From assembly GCA_946408825.1 (NCBI GenBank), contig CAMJTU010000003.1:1-64000 (forward strand): a DNA stretch of 64,000 bases, written 5' to 3'. The DNA is from an uncultured Planctomycetaceae bacterium (lineage in GTDB: Bacteria; Planctomycetota; Planctomycetia; Pirellulales; Thermoguttaceae). The notes below the pieces were generated by a model. It did no database searches and was not told where the DNA came from. It saw nothing but the letters and a program-made list of their open reading frames with translations. Positions 1 through 12,084 of the stretch are shown piece by piece. A program made the translations under genes and the position numbers. The stretch's first letter is position 1. Every line of letters starts with the position of its first letter.

Positions 1-54
1 ACCCTCGACAACGACATTGGCAACGTCGTGCTCTGCCAACTGAGCTACGCCCGC
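1..54 (-). tRNA. tRNA-Gly(GCC), truncated by window edge
   Basis: This is the 5' part of a glycine tRNA. It is base-for-base the same as the corresponding part of the complete copy at 127-199, including acceptor 5' strand GCGGGCG, D arm and anticodon loop TTGCCAA. The T arm and acceptor 3' strand lie beyond the window start. The two copies are about 72 bp apart on the same strand and probably share one transcript. Confidence 0.9.
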
Positions 55-126
55 AAACAACACGAGAGACGAAAACCGCCTGCTCGAGCAAACGAAACGA
101 CGACTCAAAGAGCCTCGTTTCATAAG

Positions 127-199
127 AGCGGGCGAAGGGGTTCGAACCCTCGACAACGACATTGGCAACGTCGTGCTCTGCCAACTGAGCTACGCCCGC
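127..199 (-). tRNA. tRNA-Gly(GCC)
   Basis: This 73-nt cloverleaf is read on the minus strand. Acceptor GCGGGCG pairs with CGCCCGC. The D stem is GCTC/GAGC, the anticodon stem is CGACG/TGTCG with loop TTGCCAA (anticodon GCC, glycine), and the T arm is GAGGG TTCGAAC CCCTT. No CCA is encoded, so the end must be added by tRNA nucleotidyltransferase. A second copy follows downstream on the same strand, and a promoter-like site lies at 254-281. Confidence 0.96.
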
Positions 200-253
200 A
201 GTATTAAAACCTACGCGTCGGAACCTTCCAAGCCCCAACCATAAGTCCTGCCG

Positions 254-281
254 ATTATAACAAGACTTTCCCGTTCTGCAA
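254..281 (-). promoter_or_regulatory. Putative promoter of tRNA-Gly genes
   Basis: On the minus strand a perfect TATAAT (254-259) lies 16 bp from TTGCAG (276-281). Transcription would start roughly 50 bp before the mature tRNA 5' end at 199. The call rests on match to sigma-70 consensus and position only. Confidence 0.5.
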
Positions 282-401
282 GGGGAATTTCCCAAAAAAC
301 AAAATCTTCCACGAACGTTAACGTCGCAAAGAATCGTCTGCGACGCCGCGAAAGAAAACGTTTCTTTTTTAGAAAAATTCGTTCGATCTCCGACTCGCTT
401 A

Positions 402-430
402 TTGATTTCTAGACGCTACGCCGTTATATT
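402..430 (+). promoter_or_regulatory. Putative sigma-70 promoter of FHA gene
   Basis: TTGATT (402-407), a 17-bp spacer and TATATT (425-430) give a good RpoD-type promoter. It would produce a leader of about 80 nt before the start codon at 520. Confidence 0.55.
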
Positions 431-519
431 TACCGCAGTGCGTTTCGCGTCTTCGGCGCGACGCTTAGGCGTCGCCGCGTCGCTCCGCGCTATCACGACT
501 TTACCGCTAGGAAACTCAT

Positions 520-948
520 ATGGAAGTTCTGCTCACCGTTTATAGCGACGAAAAGGAATATTTCTCTCGCGAAGTTTCGCTCCCTTGCGTTATTGGGCGT
601 GGAAAACAGTGCGACGTTACGATTGTCCATCCCCTCGTTAGCCGTCGACATTGCGAAATCTACGAAGAAAACGGCGTCGTTATGGCGCGCGACCTCGGTT
701 CGCTTAACGGCACCTTCTTCCGCGGCGCGCGAATCGGTCGCGGCGTCGCTATTCCCAACGGCTCTTACTTCTCTATCGGACGCCTTATGCTGCGGGTCGG
801 CGAACCGCCTGCAAATTCTGACGACGGAGAACCCGAAGACGAAATCGATCTCGTCGACAGTCTCCTTGCCGACAAGTCGAAGGACGACTCTGACGGAGAT
901 TCGAGTTCCAGCGTCATCGATCTCGACGCCTATCTCAGCGGTTCGTGA
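520..948 (+). CDS. FHA domain protein
   Basis: A 142-residue protein made of one forkhead-associated domain (about residues 5-95) and an acidic, serine-rich tail. The core FHA signature is visible: GRGKQCD followed by a P.VSRRH block and SLNGTF. In this family these residues bind phosphothreonine peptides, so the likely role is docking to a Ser/Thr kinase substrate; planctomycetes carry many such kinases, but none is encoded nearby. There is no signal peptide or membrane segment, so it is probably cytoplasmic. The start is the ATG with AGGA about 8 bases ahead. The tail (about residues 100-142) is rich in Asp, Glu and Ser and is probably disordered. Confidence 0.88.
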   Translation: MEVLLTVYSDEKEYFSREVSLPCVIGRGKQCDVTIVHPLVSRRHCEIYEENGVVMARDLGSLNGTFFRGARIGRGVAIPNGSYFSIGRLMLRVGEPPANSDDGEPEDEIDLVDSLLADKSKDDSDGDSSSSVIDLDAYLSGS

Positions 949-1037
949 TCGCGTTTCGCCGTCGCGCGAGTCGCGCTGCGTCCCGTCGCGGCGACAGACG
1001 GGAAGGCGCGGTCGACGCGCGCTGTTTCGATATTTAG

Positions 1038-4910
<3,873 letters not shown>

Positions 4911-5281
4911 TCTTTTTCGAGACCGCTTTTTGAAATAGAAAGACCGCGAACCGCGCCGAACGTTGCGCGATTCGCGGTTTTTTCGTTCTTGATCGCTACT
5001 CGCGACGTTCTTAAGACGCGTCGCCGTCGCAAAACGGCGCCTCTATCTCACAAATGTCCGTAGTTTGATAGAGAAGTTCTCCCCTCGAAATTTATCGACG
5101 ATTTTGCAAACTCTTTCAGCGTTGGAGCGTCTTTGTCAGAAAGACAGTCACGAAGCGCAAACAAAGAGAGATCTTTAGAATTCGGTTAATTGAGAGCGCG
5201 ACGCAAGACGGCGGAACAGCGCTCGTTGAACTTGACGCTTTACACAAGGACGGCGATCGTTAGCGTCGCGAGGCGGAAAGA
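4911..5281. other. Intergenic region after beta-galactosidase
   Basis: Apart from the terminator at 4943-4983 no gene, RNA or repeat is recognisable. It separates two convergent genes. Confidence 0.6.
4943..4983 (+). terminator. Intrinsic terminator of the beta-galactosidase gene
   Basis: ACCGCGAA..GCGC pairs with GCGC..TTCGCGGT across a short loop and is followed by a T6 run. It sits 33 bp after the stop codon. Confidence 0.85.
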
Positions 5282-6739
5282 TCAGCCCAAAAAACCAACC
5301 AGACGTTGGCTGAAGGACGGTCGGCGTAGCTTTTGCAGTCCCCTTTTTTCGATCTGACGGATTCGCTCACGCGAGACTTTGCATTTATGACCCAACTCTT
5401 CCAGCGTGCGACTTCCCTTGCCGTCAAGACCGTATCGTTCCACGATAATCATTCGCTCTCGCGGGGATAATTCATCGAGCTCTTCACATAGGCGTTTGCG
5501 AAGTTCCTCGTGTTGCGGGGCGTCTGAGGGATCGCCGACTCTTTGATCGGCGATCTGATTAATTAATGCGTCGCCGTCGTCGTTGCCAACGAGTTGGTCA
5601 AGACTAACCGGAGTCTGCGTCGCCTGTTGTAGTTTAAGCGTTTTGGCCGGCGTCGTCTGAATCTGCCCAGCCACTTCGTCAAGCGTCGGCGCTCTCCCGT
5701 TCTTTCGTTCGAATTCGCGAGTCGCAGAGTAGAGCTTCTGGACGCTGTTTGTCGACGTTTGGATCACGCGATTTTTGCCAATCGCACGCACGATCTCGTG
5801 CCGAATCCACCAAGTCGCATATGTGGAAAATTTGTAACCACGTCGATAGTCGAACTTGTCGACCGCGCGCATAAGCCCGACGTTCCCGTCTTGGATCAAA
5901 TCCATATACGGTAGTCCACGATTGCGGTACTTATTCGCGATCGAAGCAACCAGACGAAGGTTGCTATTGGCTAGCGTGTCCCTCGCGCTGAAGTATTCAG
6001 CGGCTATTCTTCGCGCTTTCGCGACATGGCGGCGAAGACTCGTCGGCGTCTCCTGCGTCGTCTTCAAAATACGACGCTGTTCGACAATCAAACGACGTAG
6101 TTCGCTTGCGGGGGCCTCCGACGCCCTACTCTTCGCGATTCGCGTCTGGAGCTCGTCAACCTTTTTACAGTAGCCTTCGAGCGTCGAGAGCAACGTTTCG
6201 AACCGTAGTTCGTCAACTCCAATTTCTTCTACAAGGCGGACGGCGCGGCGACGGCGACAAGCAAGATCGGTCCAGGTCTTTTTGCGAATCTCAGACGGTT
6301 GAGATTTGTCCGTCGCGATCTGATAATCGCTCGCGTTGCGTTCCCGGATTTTTTCGAGGGTCGCGAGGTTCGCTGCTGTTCGAGCAGTTCGCGCCTTACG
6401 CTCTGCGTTTCCGTTCTTTTTGGACGCTTTCCGGCGTACGAAGAACGCGTTCGTTCCGTCGCCGTCGCGAAGCGCGTCAGGATCGCCGCCGAGATTCAGG
6501 GCGGAACGGGCCTTGTTATTATCAGAGCTACGGATCAAGTTCGTCACGCTCGAGAGAACGAAGTCGTAACTCAAAAACATTTTGCGAAGCTTTCGCCTTG
6601 TCAAATCGATCTGACGCGCGTATTTAAGCTCTTGCACGCGCGTCAGTAAGGGAAAGACGCCAATCTGATCAAGGTAAAGACGCGTGGATTTGTCCAAGTC
6701 GTCGTGCAGACGAAGCCGATCGCCAACGTTCATTTCCAT
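5282..6739 (-). CDS. Divergent sigma-70 paralog (group 2-like sigma factor)
   Basis: A 485-residue sigma factor with the same layout as the 555-residue RpoD-like gene just upstream. It has region 1.2 ([16 protein letters not shown]), a long non-conserved arm, region 2 ([27 protein letters not shown]), region 3 and region 4.2 ([17 protein letters not shown]). Region 2.4 reads [10 protein letters not shown] where the neighbour has [10 protein letters not shown]. His314 and Val317 replace the Gln and Thr that in E. coli (Q437, T440) contact position -12. The following RIPVH motif of region 3.0, which reads extended -10 elements, is lost (QTSTN). An alternative promoter set is therefore likely. 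The ATG at 6739 is preferred to a TTG at 6754 because AAGGG lies 7 bases ahead of it. A hairpin at 6770-6790 lies in the leader. Acidic region 1.1 is absent. Confidence 0.9.
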   Translation of the reverse strand: MEMNVGDRLRLHDDLDKSTRLYLDQIGVFPLLTRVQELKYARQIDLTRRKLRKMFLSYDFVLSSVTNLIRSSDNNKARSALNLGGDPDALRDGDGTNAFFVRRKASKKNGNAERKARTARTAANLATLEKIRERNASDYQIATDKSQPSEIRKKTWTDLACRRRRAVRLVEEIGVDELRFETLLSTLEGYCKKVDELQTRIAKSRASEAPASELRRLIVEQRRILKTTQETPTSLRRHVAKARRIAAEYFSARDTLANSNLRLVASIANKYRNRGLPYMDLIQDGNVGLMRAVDKFDYRRGYKFSTYATWWIRHEIVRAIGKNRVIQTSTNSVQKLYSATREFERKNGRAPTLDEVAGQIQTTPAKTLKLQQATQTPVSLDQLVGNDDGDALINQIADQRVGDPSDAPQHEELRKRLCEELDELSPRERMIIVERYGLDGKGSRTLEELGHKCKVSRERIRQIEKRGLQKLRRPSFSQRLVGFLG

Positions 6740-7195
6740 GTAGACGCCCTTCAATATGAGAAATACAGCGGCGATCTATTTCAAATCGCCTCTTTCTAAA
6801 TCAAGATATTTTAATCGTTAAGAATAAATCACTTCTGATTACGACGCCCTCTCGAAAGTAGCCTAACGCCAGACGCCGCCCTCCTCACGCGCGAAGCCGA
6901 AAATATCCCGAACCGCTTCATGCGAACAGCGCCTCTTCTCCATTGGAGATTACTCGGAAGCGAAAGTTTCAAAACCTCGTCTCCTTTTTCTCGAATGCGA
7001 CCTACCCTGCGCTTCATTAACTGAATCACTATTCCGCAAAGAGTTATGATTTTTTAACCCAAGGATTTTTAAGAACCAAAAGTTCTCTTTTTCCCGTTTC
7101 GTCGACAATGACGGACTTTCGTTGTCGAGAGGAGCCGCCCCCAAAAAGAAAACCTTGTCGACTGCAAAAAGACGGAACGGTAGAGAACCGCGCCC

Positions 7196-7223
7196 GCGAC
7201 GGTTCGATTACCCGAACCGTCGC
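7196..7223. repeat. Stem-loop repeat copy 1
   Basis: GCGACGGTTCG pairs with the complementary arm CGAACCGTCGC around a short loop. The core is shared with the copy at 7314-7343, about 118 bp away. Two copies in one intergenic region suggest a mobile palindromic or regulatory RNA element; the function is unknown. Confidence 0.55.
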
Positions 7224-7313
7224 TTCGACCAAACGCTAAAGTTAAATTTGTTAAAACAACGCAGAGTCTATAAACTAAATCTGCCTAAAGAAAAATCTTC
7301 GAACAAGACGACA

Positions 7314-7343
7314 GGCGACGGTTCGATTACGCAAACCGTCGCC
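7314..7343. repeat. Stem-loop repeat copy 2
   Basis: GGCGACGGTT pairs with AACCGTCGCC around a 10-nt loop whose first bases (CGATTAC) match copy 1. It lies about 50 bp past the stop codon of rpoD, so it could stabilise the rpoD mRNA 3' end. Confidence 0.55.
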
Positions 7344-7391
7344 CTTTCAATTCAAAATACCAGAAACTTGGCGTCTTAGACGGCGAGAGAA

Positions 7392-9059
7392 TCAGTCGAG
7401 GAACCCGACGAGCTCTTGGCTCCGGCTAGGCTGCTGGAGTTTGCGCACCGCCTTGGCCTCGATCTGTCGGATACGCTCGCGCGTGACCTTGAAGATGTGT
7501 CCGACCTCTTCCAACGTGTAGCAGTACCCGTCGCCAAGACCGTAACGAAGCTTGATGATCTCGCGTTCGCGGTAACTCAGCGTCTTGAGAACCTTATGCA
7601 GTCGTTTACGCAGATTCTCGTTCTGAGCCAGATCCGAAGGATTGCTGGAACTCTCGTCGGGAATCAGATCGCCGAAATGACTGTCGTCGCTATTGCCGAC
7701 CGGTCGGTCGAGACTGATCGGAAAACGCGTCATCTGGAGAATCTTTCGGGCGTCCGCGATCGACGTTTTAGCGGCTTCCGCCGTTTCCTCGAGGGTAGGC
7801 TCGCGTCCGTTCTTTTGCGTAAGCTCGCGCGTCACGGAACGGAAGCGCGACATCGTTTCCACCATATGGACCGGGATACGAATAACGCGGCTCTGATCGG
7901 CGACCGCGCGCGTAATTGCCTGACGAATCCACCACGTCGCGTACGTGCAGAACTTGAAGCCGCGACGATACTCGAACTTATCGACCGCGCGCATGAGTCC
8001 CGCGTTCCCTTCCTGGATCAGATCTAGGAAGGAAAGACCGCGATTCCGGTACTTCTTCGCAATCGAGACGACCAGACGAAGGTTGCCCTCGGAGAGTCCC
8101 TTCTTCGCATTCTGATACTCGACGTAGATTCGACGCGCCTCCGCGACGCGATTCCGCAGGCTTGTCGGCGTCTCCTGCGTCATAAGCAGGATATGACGAC
8201 GCTCCAGAATCCAATCGTTCCGAGCGCTCGCAGGCGCGCCCGAAGCTCGATGGCGATCGATGTACGACTGAAGCTCGTCGACTCGTTTGCTATAGCTTTC
8301 AAGCGTGTCGAGCATGTTTTCGACGCGCTGATTGCGCAGTCCCATTTCTTCGACAAGGCGGACGGCGCGGCGACGGCGATATGCGAGATCGTCCCACGCC
8401 TTTTTGCGAACCTCCGGCGGATACGACTTGCTGAGCGCGACTTGATAATCGCGCGCGTTACGCTCCCGAATCTTCGCGAGCGTCCTGAGGTTTTCGGCCG
8501 TGCGCGCAAGCCTCGCGTCTCGTTCCGCCTTTGTTTCCTTGTTCTCCTTCTTGCCTTCCTTTTCTTTCTCTTCGTTTCCGTCGAGGCCGCCGTCCACAAC
8601 GTCGACCTGCTCGTCGCGAACCGCGTCCGCCGCTTCTTCAGGCGTCAGCGCAGACTTCGCGTTCGGCGTCTCCTTTTCATAGGCGCGACGAATTACGTTA
8701 ATCGCCCTCAAAAGGATGTAGTCGCACTCTAAGAGCTTCGACCGAAACTTGAGGCGCGACACCTCAATCTGGCGCGCGAAGGCAATCTCTTGTTGACGCG
8801 TAAGGAGCGGAATCTCGCCCATCTCCGAGAGATACTGACGAACAGGATCGTCTGTTCCAGGATCGTCGTCAGAGGAGCTGGAATACGTCGACCGACCCTC
8901 GTTCACGTCGGCCTCGTCGTCGAAATGGACGCCGCCTACAGAGGCATAGCCGGAATCCGAATCGTCGTCCGGCTCAAAGTTCTCCTTCAAAAAGGAGGTC
9001 TCTTCGACGTACTGATTCATCGAATCTTCGTTTTCGTCGTAAGCGTCTTCGTCGTACAA
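7392..9059 (-). CDS. rpoD: Primary sigma factor RpoD/SigA
   Basis: A 555-residue sigma-70 that directs RNA polymerase to housekeeping promoters. It has an acidic N-terminus in place of region 1.1, region 1.2 ([16 protein letters not shown]), a long lysine/glutamate-rich insert, region 2 ([35 protein letters not shown]), region 3.0 (RIPVHMVE) and region 4.2 ([17 protein letters not shown]). The residues that read position -12 are intact (Gln380, Thr383), unlike in the paralog downstream. The start is a TTG at 9059 because AGGAGC at 9066-9071 sits 6 bases ahead. An in-frame ATG 72 bases further upstream has no ribosome site. The two sigma genes share the middle block KIRERN..DYQ..LS, so they arose by duplication. 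Confidence 0.95.
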   Translation of the reverse strand: MYDEDAYDENEDSMNQYVEETSFLKENFEPDDDSDSGYASVGGVHFDDEADVNEGRSTYSSSSDDDPGTDDPVRQYLSEMGEIPLLTRQQEIAFARQIEVSRLKFRSKLLECDYILLRAINVIRRAYEKETPNAKSALTPEEAADAVRDEQVDVVDGGLDGNEEKEKEGKKENKETKAERDARLARTAENLRTLAKIRERNARDYQVALSKSYPPEVRKKAWDDLAYRRRRAVRLVEEMGLRNQRVENMLDTLESYSKRVDELQSYIDRHRASGAPASARNDWILERRHILLMTQETPTSLRNRVAEARRIYVEYQNAKKGLSEGNLRLVVSIAKKYRNRGLSFLDLIQEGNAGLMRAVDKFEYRRGFKFCTYATWWIRQAITRAVADQSRVIRIPVHMVETMSRFRSVTRELTQKNGREPTLEETAEAAKTSIADARKILQMTRFPISLDRPVGNSDDSHFGDLIPDESSSNPSDLAQNENLRKRLHKVLKTLSYREREIIKLRYGLGDGYCYTLEEVGHIFKVTRERIRQIEAKAVRKLQQPSRSQELVGFLD

Positions 9060-9065
9060 AACTAA

Positions 9066-9071
9066 GCTCCT
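9066..9071 (-). promoter_or_regulatory. Shine-Dalgarno site deciding a TTG start for rpoD
   Basis: AGGAGC on the minus strand lies 6 nt before TTG at 9057-9059. No comparable site precedes the in-frame ATGs at 9131 or 9020. Confidence 0.75.
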
Positions 9072-10293
9072 GATTAATGCAAGATTGAACAGCGCGCGAA
9101 ACGTCGATCGTCTGGGGACAGATCGGCGCAACGTTTGCGGTCGACTTTTCCAGTCGCCTGGAGAGGCGCGAAAAATCCTTTACTAAATCGACGAAATCGC
9201 TCGGCGATTTGGCAAAAAACCTCCGACTCTCGACCCTCATTTGCCTCTTTTTGAAAATTCGCCCGACAGAATCGAACTGCGACAAACTTTCAACACAAGC
9301 GACAAACTACAAAACATTCGCGCATTTTACCCAACCGTCTCATCGAAACCGCGTCGGGCACACCCAAAACGCCAAAAAGCGTCGCTCCCAACCGGGGCGC
9401 GGCTCTTGCGCGGAGAGGGCTGAAACGGCGCCGCGACTCAAAGTCGCGTTTGCGTTCTACGCTATTTCAATTTCTACCGCTCTCTATAATACGCTGATTC
9501 CACGCCAACCCGTCAAAAATTGACGCCATAATTGCAAAAAAAGTGGAAAAAAATAACCTTTCTAACGATTTTATGAACGCAAGTAACAAAACCGGCGCCA
9601 AATCGCCTGCTCTGATTCCTCACGCATGTTCGACGAACAGGCGTCGAACACTCCCCCGCAGAAGAACAGAACGTCGCGACGCGCAAGGTCGGCGTCTCCG
9701 TCTCCCCTTTCGTTCAAAAGGCAATCCTCCCCGCGCTGAGAACAAGTTGCTCTCCGACTCGGGGTTTTAGGTTTTATTTGGGTGAAGAACTCCCAACCGC
9801 TCCCAGAAGAGAGGGCGGCGAACATAAACACTAGAGCAGAACGTTCGATTCGCCATCCTTAAGACGCAACGTTCCGTCAGGACGAAATAACTCGGCACGG
9901 CCGACACTCTCAAAACTATTGTTCGCGAACCATGCCTAATTGTAGCAGACGGAATGATAGCTCAAATTTTTTCGCCCGTCAAGGGGTTTCATAAAGAATC
10001 CTAAATTTTCTTAAAAATCCAAAAAATTTTAGGAAGTCTTCCGCGAAACGAAACATGCGAGTTCTTTCTTTTACCCAGATATTGCAAATTCATAAAAACG
10101 TTCCCTCTTCCGACAACCTCTGTCGGCGCGTTTTTTATCGAACGCTAGGACTCTCGTCAAATCAGCGCCGTCGCCGGCAAAGACGGAATCTCCCTTATAC
10201 CCAGTATGTCAAATATGAAAAACGACGACAGGAAAAACGATTTTTTCTCATTCATTCTTCGAAAAACGCGTCAAACGAGTCTTAACGCTTACC

Positions 10294-10322
10294 TTTACCG
10301 ACGCGGTCCTGGGCGCTATAAT
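10294..10322 (+). promoter_or_regulatory. Putative promoter of the zinc-ribbon membrane gene
   Basis: TTTACC (10294-10299), a 17-bp spacer and a perfect TATAAT (10317-10322). The 12 bases ending in this -10 box, GGGCGCTATAAT, recur at the promoter 56102-56129. The leader to the start at 10502 would be about 170 nt and contains a 7-bp hairpin. Confidence 0.6.
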
Positions 10323-10501
10323 GGCGCAGACGGAGCGTAGATCACGCGGGAACGTCCGGTCCGGTTGCGACTCTAACCAGAGTCGGGGTTCGCGGCGTTT
10401 TCGCACGTCGCGCGCTCCTTTGCGTAGAATTTGCCGCTTATCCAAACGATCGACTTCCGCGGCAAATCGAAATCTCGCGAACGATGAAAACGAGGAATAA
10501 T

Positions 10502-11290
10502 ATGAGTTTGCGTTATCGATTGCCTTGTGAAAAGTGCGGTCGCGTTCACCCTGTCGAGACGGGTCAGGCGGGAGGCGTGATCTTCTGCGATTGCGGCGTT
10601 AAGATTCGCATCCCCACGATGCTCAAAATTAAGCGACTGCAACCTTGGGACGAAGTGGAAACGGTCGAAGAAAAGGACGACGACGCTGAAAAATCGCAAT
10701 CGAACGCGTCCGAAAGCGTCGTTTCAACGCCGGACGCGAAGTCCGACCTCGCTAAAGAATCGGCCAAAACGGAAGTCGCCGATAAGGACGGAAAGAAGAA
10801 GGGACGACTTTCCCCAAGGCGTCGCGGTCTCTTCATCGTCGCGTCGATCTTTTTCGTCGTGAGCGCGTTTTTTGTCGCCGGCGCCATAAAGACGCCGCCG
10901 CCGATCGCCGTCTTCTATAAACACATCGACTATCGACTCGGCGACGGACGCCGAATTCGACGCGATACGACGCCGGTCACAAGGGAAGATTTCAATTTCT
11001 ACTTCTTCACCGACTACAGCGATCCGAACAAGCGTGTCTACCTCGTCGACGACGAACTTATCGATCGCATGAACCCGTTTGTCTGCGTTCAGTATTTCCA
11101 GAACGTCAAACAGCTCGAAATGAGCGACAACTTCTATGAAAACTACGAGGCCGTCAAGACGAAACGTCTCCTATTCCTCGTCGGTTTCGGATTGCTGGCG
11201 CTCGCGTCGCTTGGCGTCGCGATGTATGCGCTCTTCGCTAAAGAATCGCAAAAACAGGTCGGAACCATGCGCGGTTCCGATTGGCGCTAA
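10502..11290 (+). CDS. Zinc-ribbon membrane protein of unknown function
   Basis: A 262-residue protein. An N-terminal zinc ribbon (CEKCGRVHPV, then FCDCG) is followed by an acidic/lysine linker, one membrane helix (about residues 105-125, IFFVVSAFFVAG) and a second near the C-terminus (about 224-244, LLFLVGFGLLALASLG). Between the helices lies a domain of about 95 residues with no family I recognise. The start at 10502 is chosen over ATG 10484 because GAGGAA at 10492-10497 is correctly spaced only for it. It probably sits in the cytoplasmic membrane with the ribbon facing the cytoplasm. Function unknown; the gene order gives no clear hint. Confidence 0.75.
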   Translation: MSLRYRLPCEKCGRVHPVETGQAGGVIFCDCGVKIRIPTMLKIKRLQPWDEVETVEEKDDDAEKSQSNASESVVSTPDAKSDLAKESAKTEVADKDGKKKGRLSPRRRGLFIVASIFFVVSAFFVAGAIKTPPPIAVFYKHIDYRLGDGRRIRRDTTPVTREDFNFYFFTDYSDPNKRVYLVDDELIDRMNPFVCVQYFQNVKQLEMSDNFYENYEAVKTKRLLFLVGFGLLALASLGVAMYALFAKESQKQVGTMRGSDWR

Positions 11291-11324
11291 CGGTCTCGCC
11301 TAACGCTATGTAATCGCAGGACGT

Positions 11325-11360
11325 CCGCGCGTCGACTACGACCCGACGCGCGGTAGTTTT
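11325..11360 (+). terminator. Probable terminator after the zinc-ribbon gene
   Basis: CCGCGCGTCG (11325-11334) pairs perfectly with CGACGCGCGG (11344-11353) and is followed by TAGTTTT. The T tract is short, so termination may be partial. Confidence 0.5.
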
Positions 11361-11413
11361 GACGTTAGGAGAGATTCTAAACGGCGTACGTCCTTTTTCA
11401 CAGGAGAATTATT

Positions 11414-12046
11414 ATGGCAACGCGTAGCGCCAAATCAACGACGGCCGCGACTCCGCGCGCGAAAGTTAAAAAACGTTCGACGGAATCGAAGACGAAATCG
11501 TCGATTAAGGCAACGCTGTCGATTCAAAGCGGCGGCGGGGCTGGTCGACCGGGTCGGGGCCGTCCCAAGGGATCGGGCAAATACGGAGAGCCGACAAAGG
11601 CGATTCGCTTCCCCGTTTCTTTGATCGACCAAGTCGATTCTTTCGTAAAGCGTCGCGGGTATGTTTTTCCGCTGTACAGCAACCAGATTCAGGCGGGCTT
11701 CCCCTCCCCTGCGGAAGACGACGTTCCCTTTGAACCATACGACCTCGGCGCAAAGCTGATACCGAACCCGGCGTCGACCTTTTTTATCCGCGTGACGGGC
11801 GAATCGATGCGCGACGCAGGAATCTTTCCCGACGACGTTCTCATCGTCGATCGCAGTCTTGAAGCGAACAACGGCGACGTCGTCGTCGCGGCGATCAACG
11901 GCGAATTTACCGTGAAACGATTGTTTCGTACGAAGAAACGCGTCGAACTTCGTCCTGAAAACAGCAAGTTCCGCCCGATTGTCGTCACGACCGACATGGA
12001 CTTCATCGTCTGGGGCGTCGTCAAGACGGTCATTCACAACCTTTAG
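11414..12046 (+). CDS. UmuD/LexA-like self-cleaving protein with DNA-binding N-terminus
   Basis: A 210-residue protein. The C-terminal half (about 85-205) is a peptidase S24 domain very like UmuD (FPLYSNQ..AGFPSPAEDD, GESM, FTVKRL). The catalytic pair is Ser131 and Lys168, 37 residues apart as in E. coli UmuD (S60, K97). The predicted cleavage site is Ala94-Gly95, the LexA-type pair rather than UmuD's Cys-Gly. The N-terminal 85 residues are absent from UmuD. They are basic, carry an AT-hook-like GRPGRGRPKGSGK and a ribbon-helix-helix-like EPTKAIRFPVSLIDQVDSFV. The protein may therefore bind DNA and be inactivated by RecA-stimulated self-cleavage, as LexA is, but this is inference. No umuC follows; the next gene, 38 bp on, is a DNA methylase, probably in the same operon. 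AGGAGA precedes the ATG. Confidence 0.88.
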   Translation: MATRSAKSTTAATPRAKVKKRSTESKTKSSIKATLSIQSGGGAGRPGRGRPKGSGKYGEPTKAIRFPVSLIDQVDSFVKRRGYVFPLYSNQIQAGFPSPAEDDVPFEPYDLGAKLIPNPASTFFIRVTGESMRDAGIFPDDVLIVDRSLEANNGDVVVAAINGEFTVKRLFRTKKRVELRPENSKFRPIVVTTDMDFIVWGVVKTVIHNL

Positions 12047-12084
12047 CGCCCCGCTTTTCTCCCGACGTCCGTAATCTTAAAACC

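Larger units (their letters stand above)
200..519. other. Intergenic region between divergent tRNA-Gly and FHA gene
   Basis: No coding region is visible. The stretch holds two divergent promoter-like sites (254-281 minus and 402-430 plus). The rest is AT-rich spacer with no further recognisable element. Confidence 0.6.
6740..7391. other. Intergenic region between the two sigma genes, with stem-loops
   Basis: No supported gene. It holds a hairpin next to the downstream sigma gene (GGCGAT at 6770-6775 with ATCGCC at 6785-6790), another pairing TCGACAA (7102-7108) with TTGTCGA (7122-7128), and two copies of a near-identical stem-loop at 7196-7223 and 7314-7343. No T-run follows any of them on the minus strand, so they are not plain terminators. 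Confidence 0.55.
9060..10501. other. 1.4-kb stretch without a convincing gene
   Basis: It lies between the divergent rpoD and zinc-ribbon genes. Short open frames occur on both strands, but none has a ribosome site, family resemblance or neighbour-like codon use. A TATAAT-like box occurs at 9485-9490 without a good -35. A good promoter for the next gene is at 10294-10322, and a hairpin (CGACTCT 10368-10374 with AGAGTCG 10379-10385) lies in its leader. I could not recognise RNase P, SRP, tmRNA or 6S RNA motifs here. Confidence 0.5.

Noticed and set aside
1..199. Direct repeat as a mobile element end
   Set aside because: The repeat is just the duplicated tRNA-Gly sequence; no integrase or att-like fragment is nearby.
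6829..7379. Small frames between the sigma genes
   Set aside because: They run through the stem-loop repeats and have no start signals.
9209..9831. Short open frames on both strands in the rpoD upstream region
   Set aside because: They overlap each other, lack ribosome sites, and show no family motif or neighbour-like codon use.
10055..10285. Possible 76-codon gene
   Set aside because: No ribosome site; basic low-complexity product; no conserved motif.
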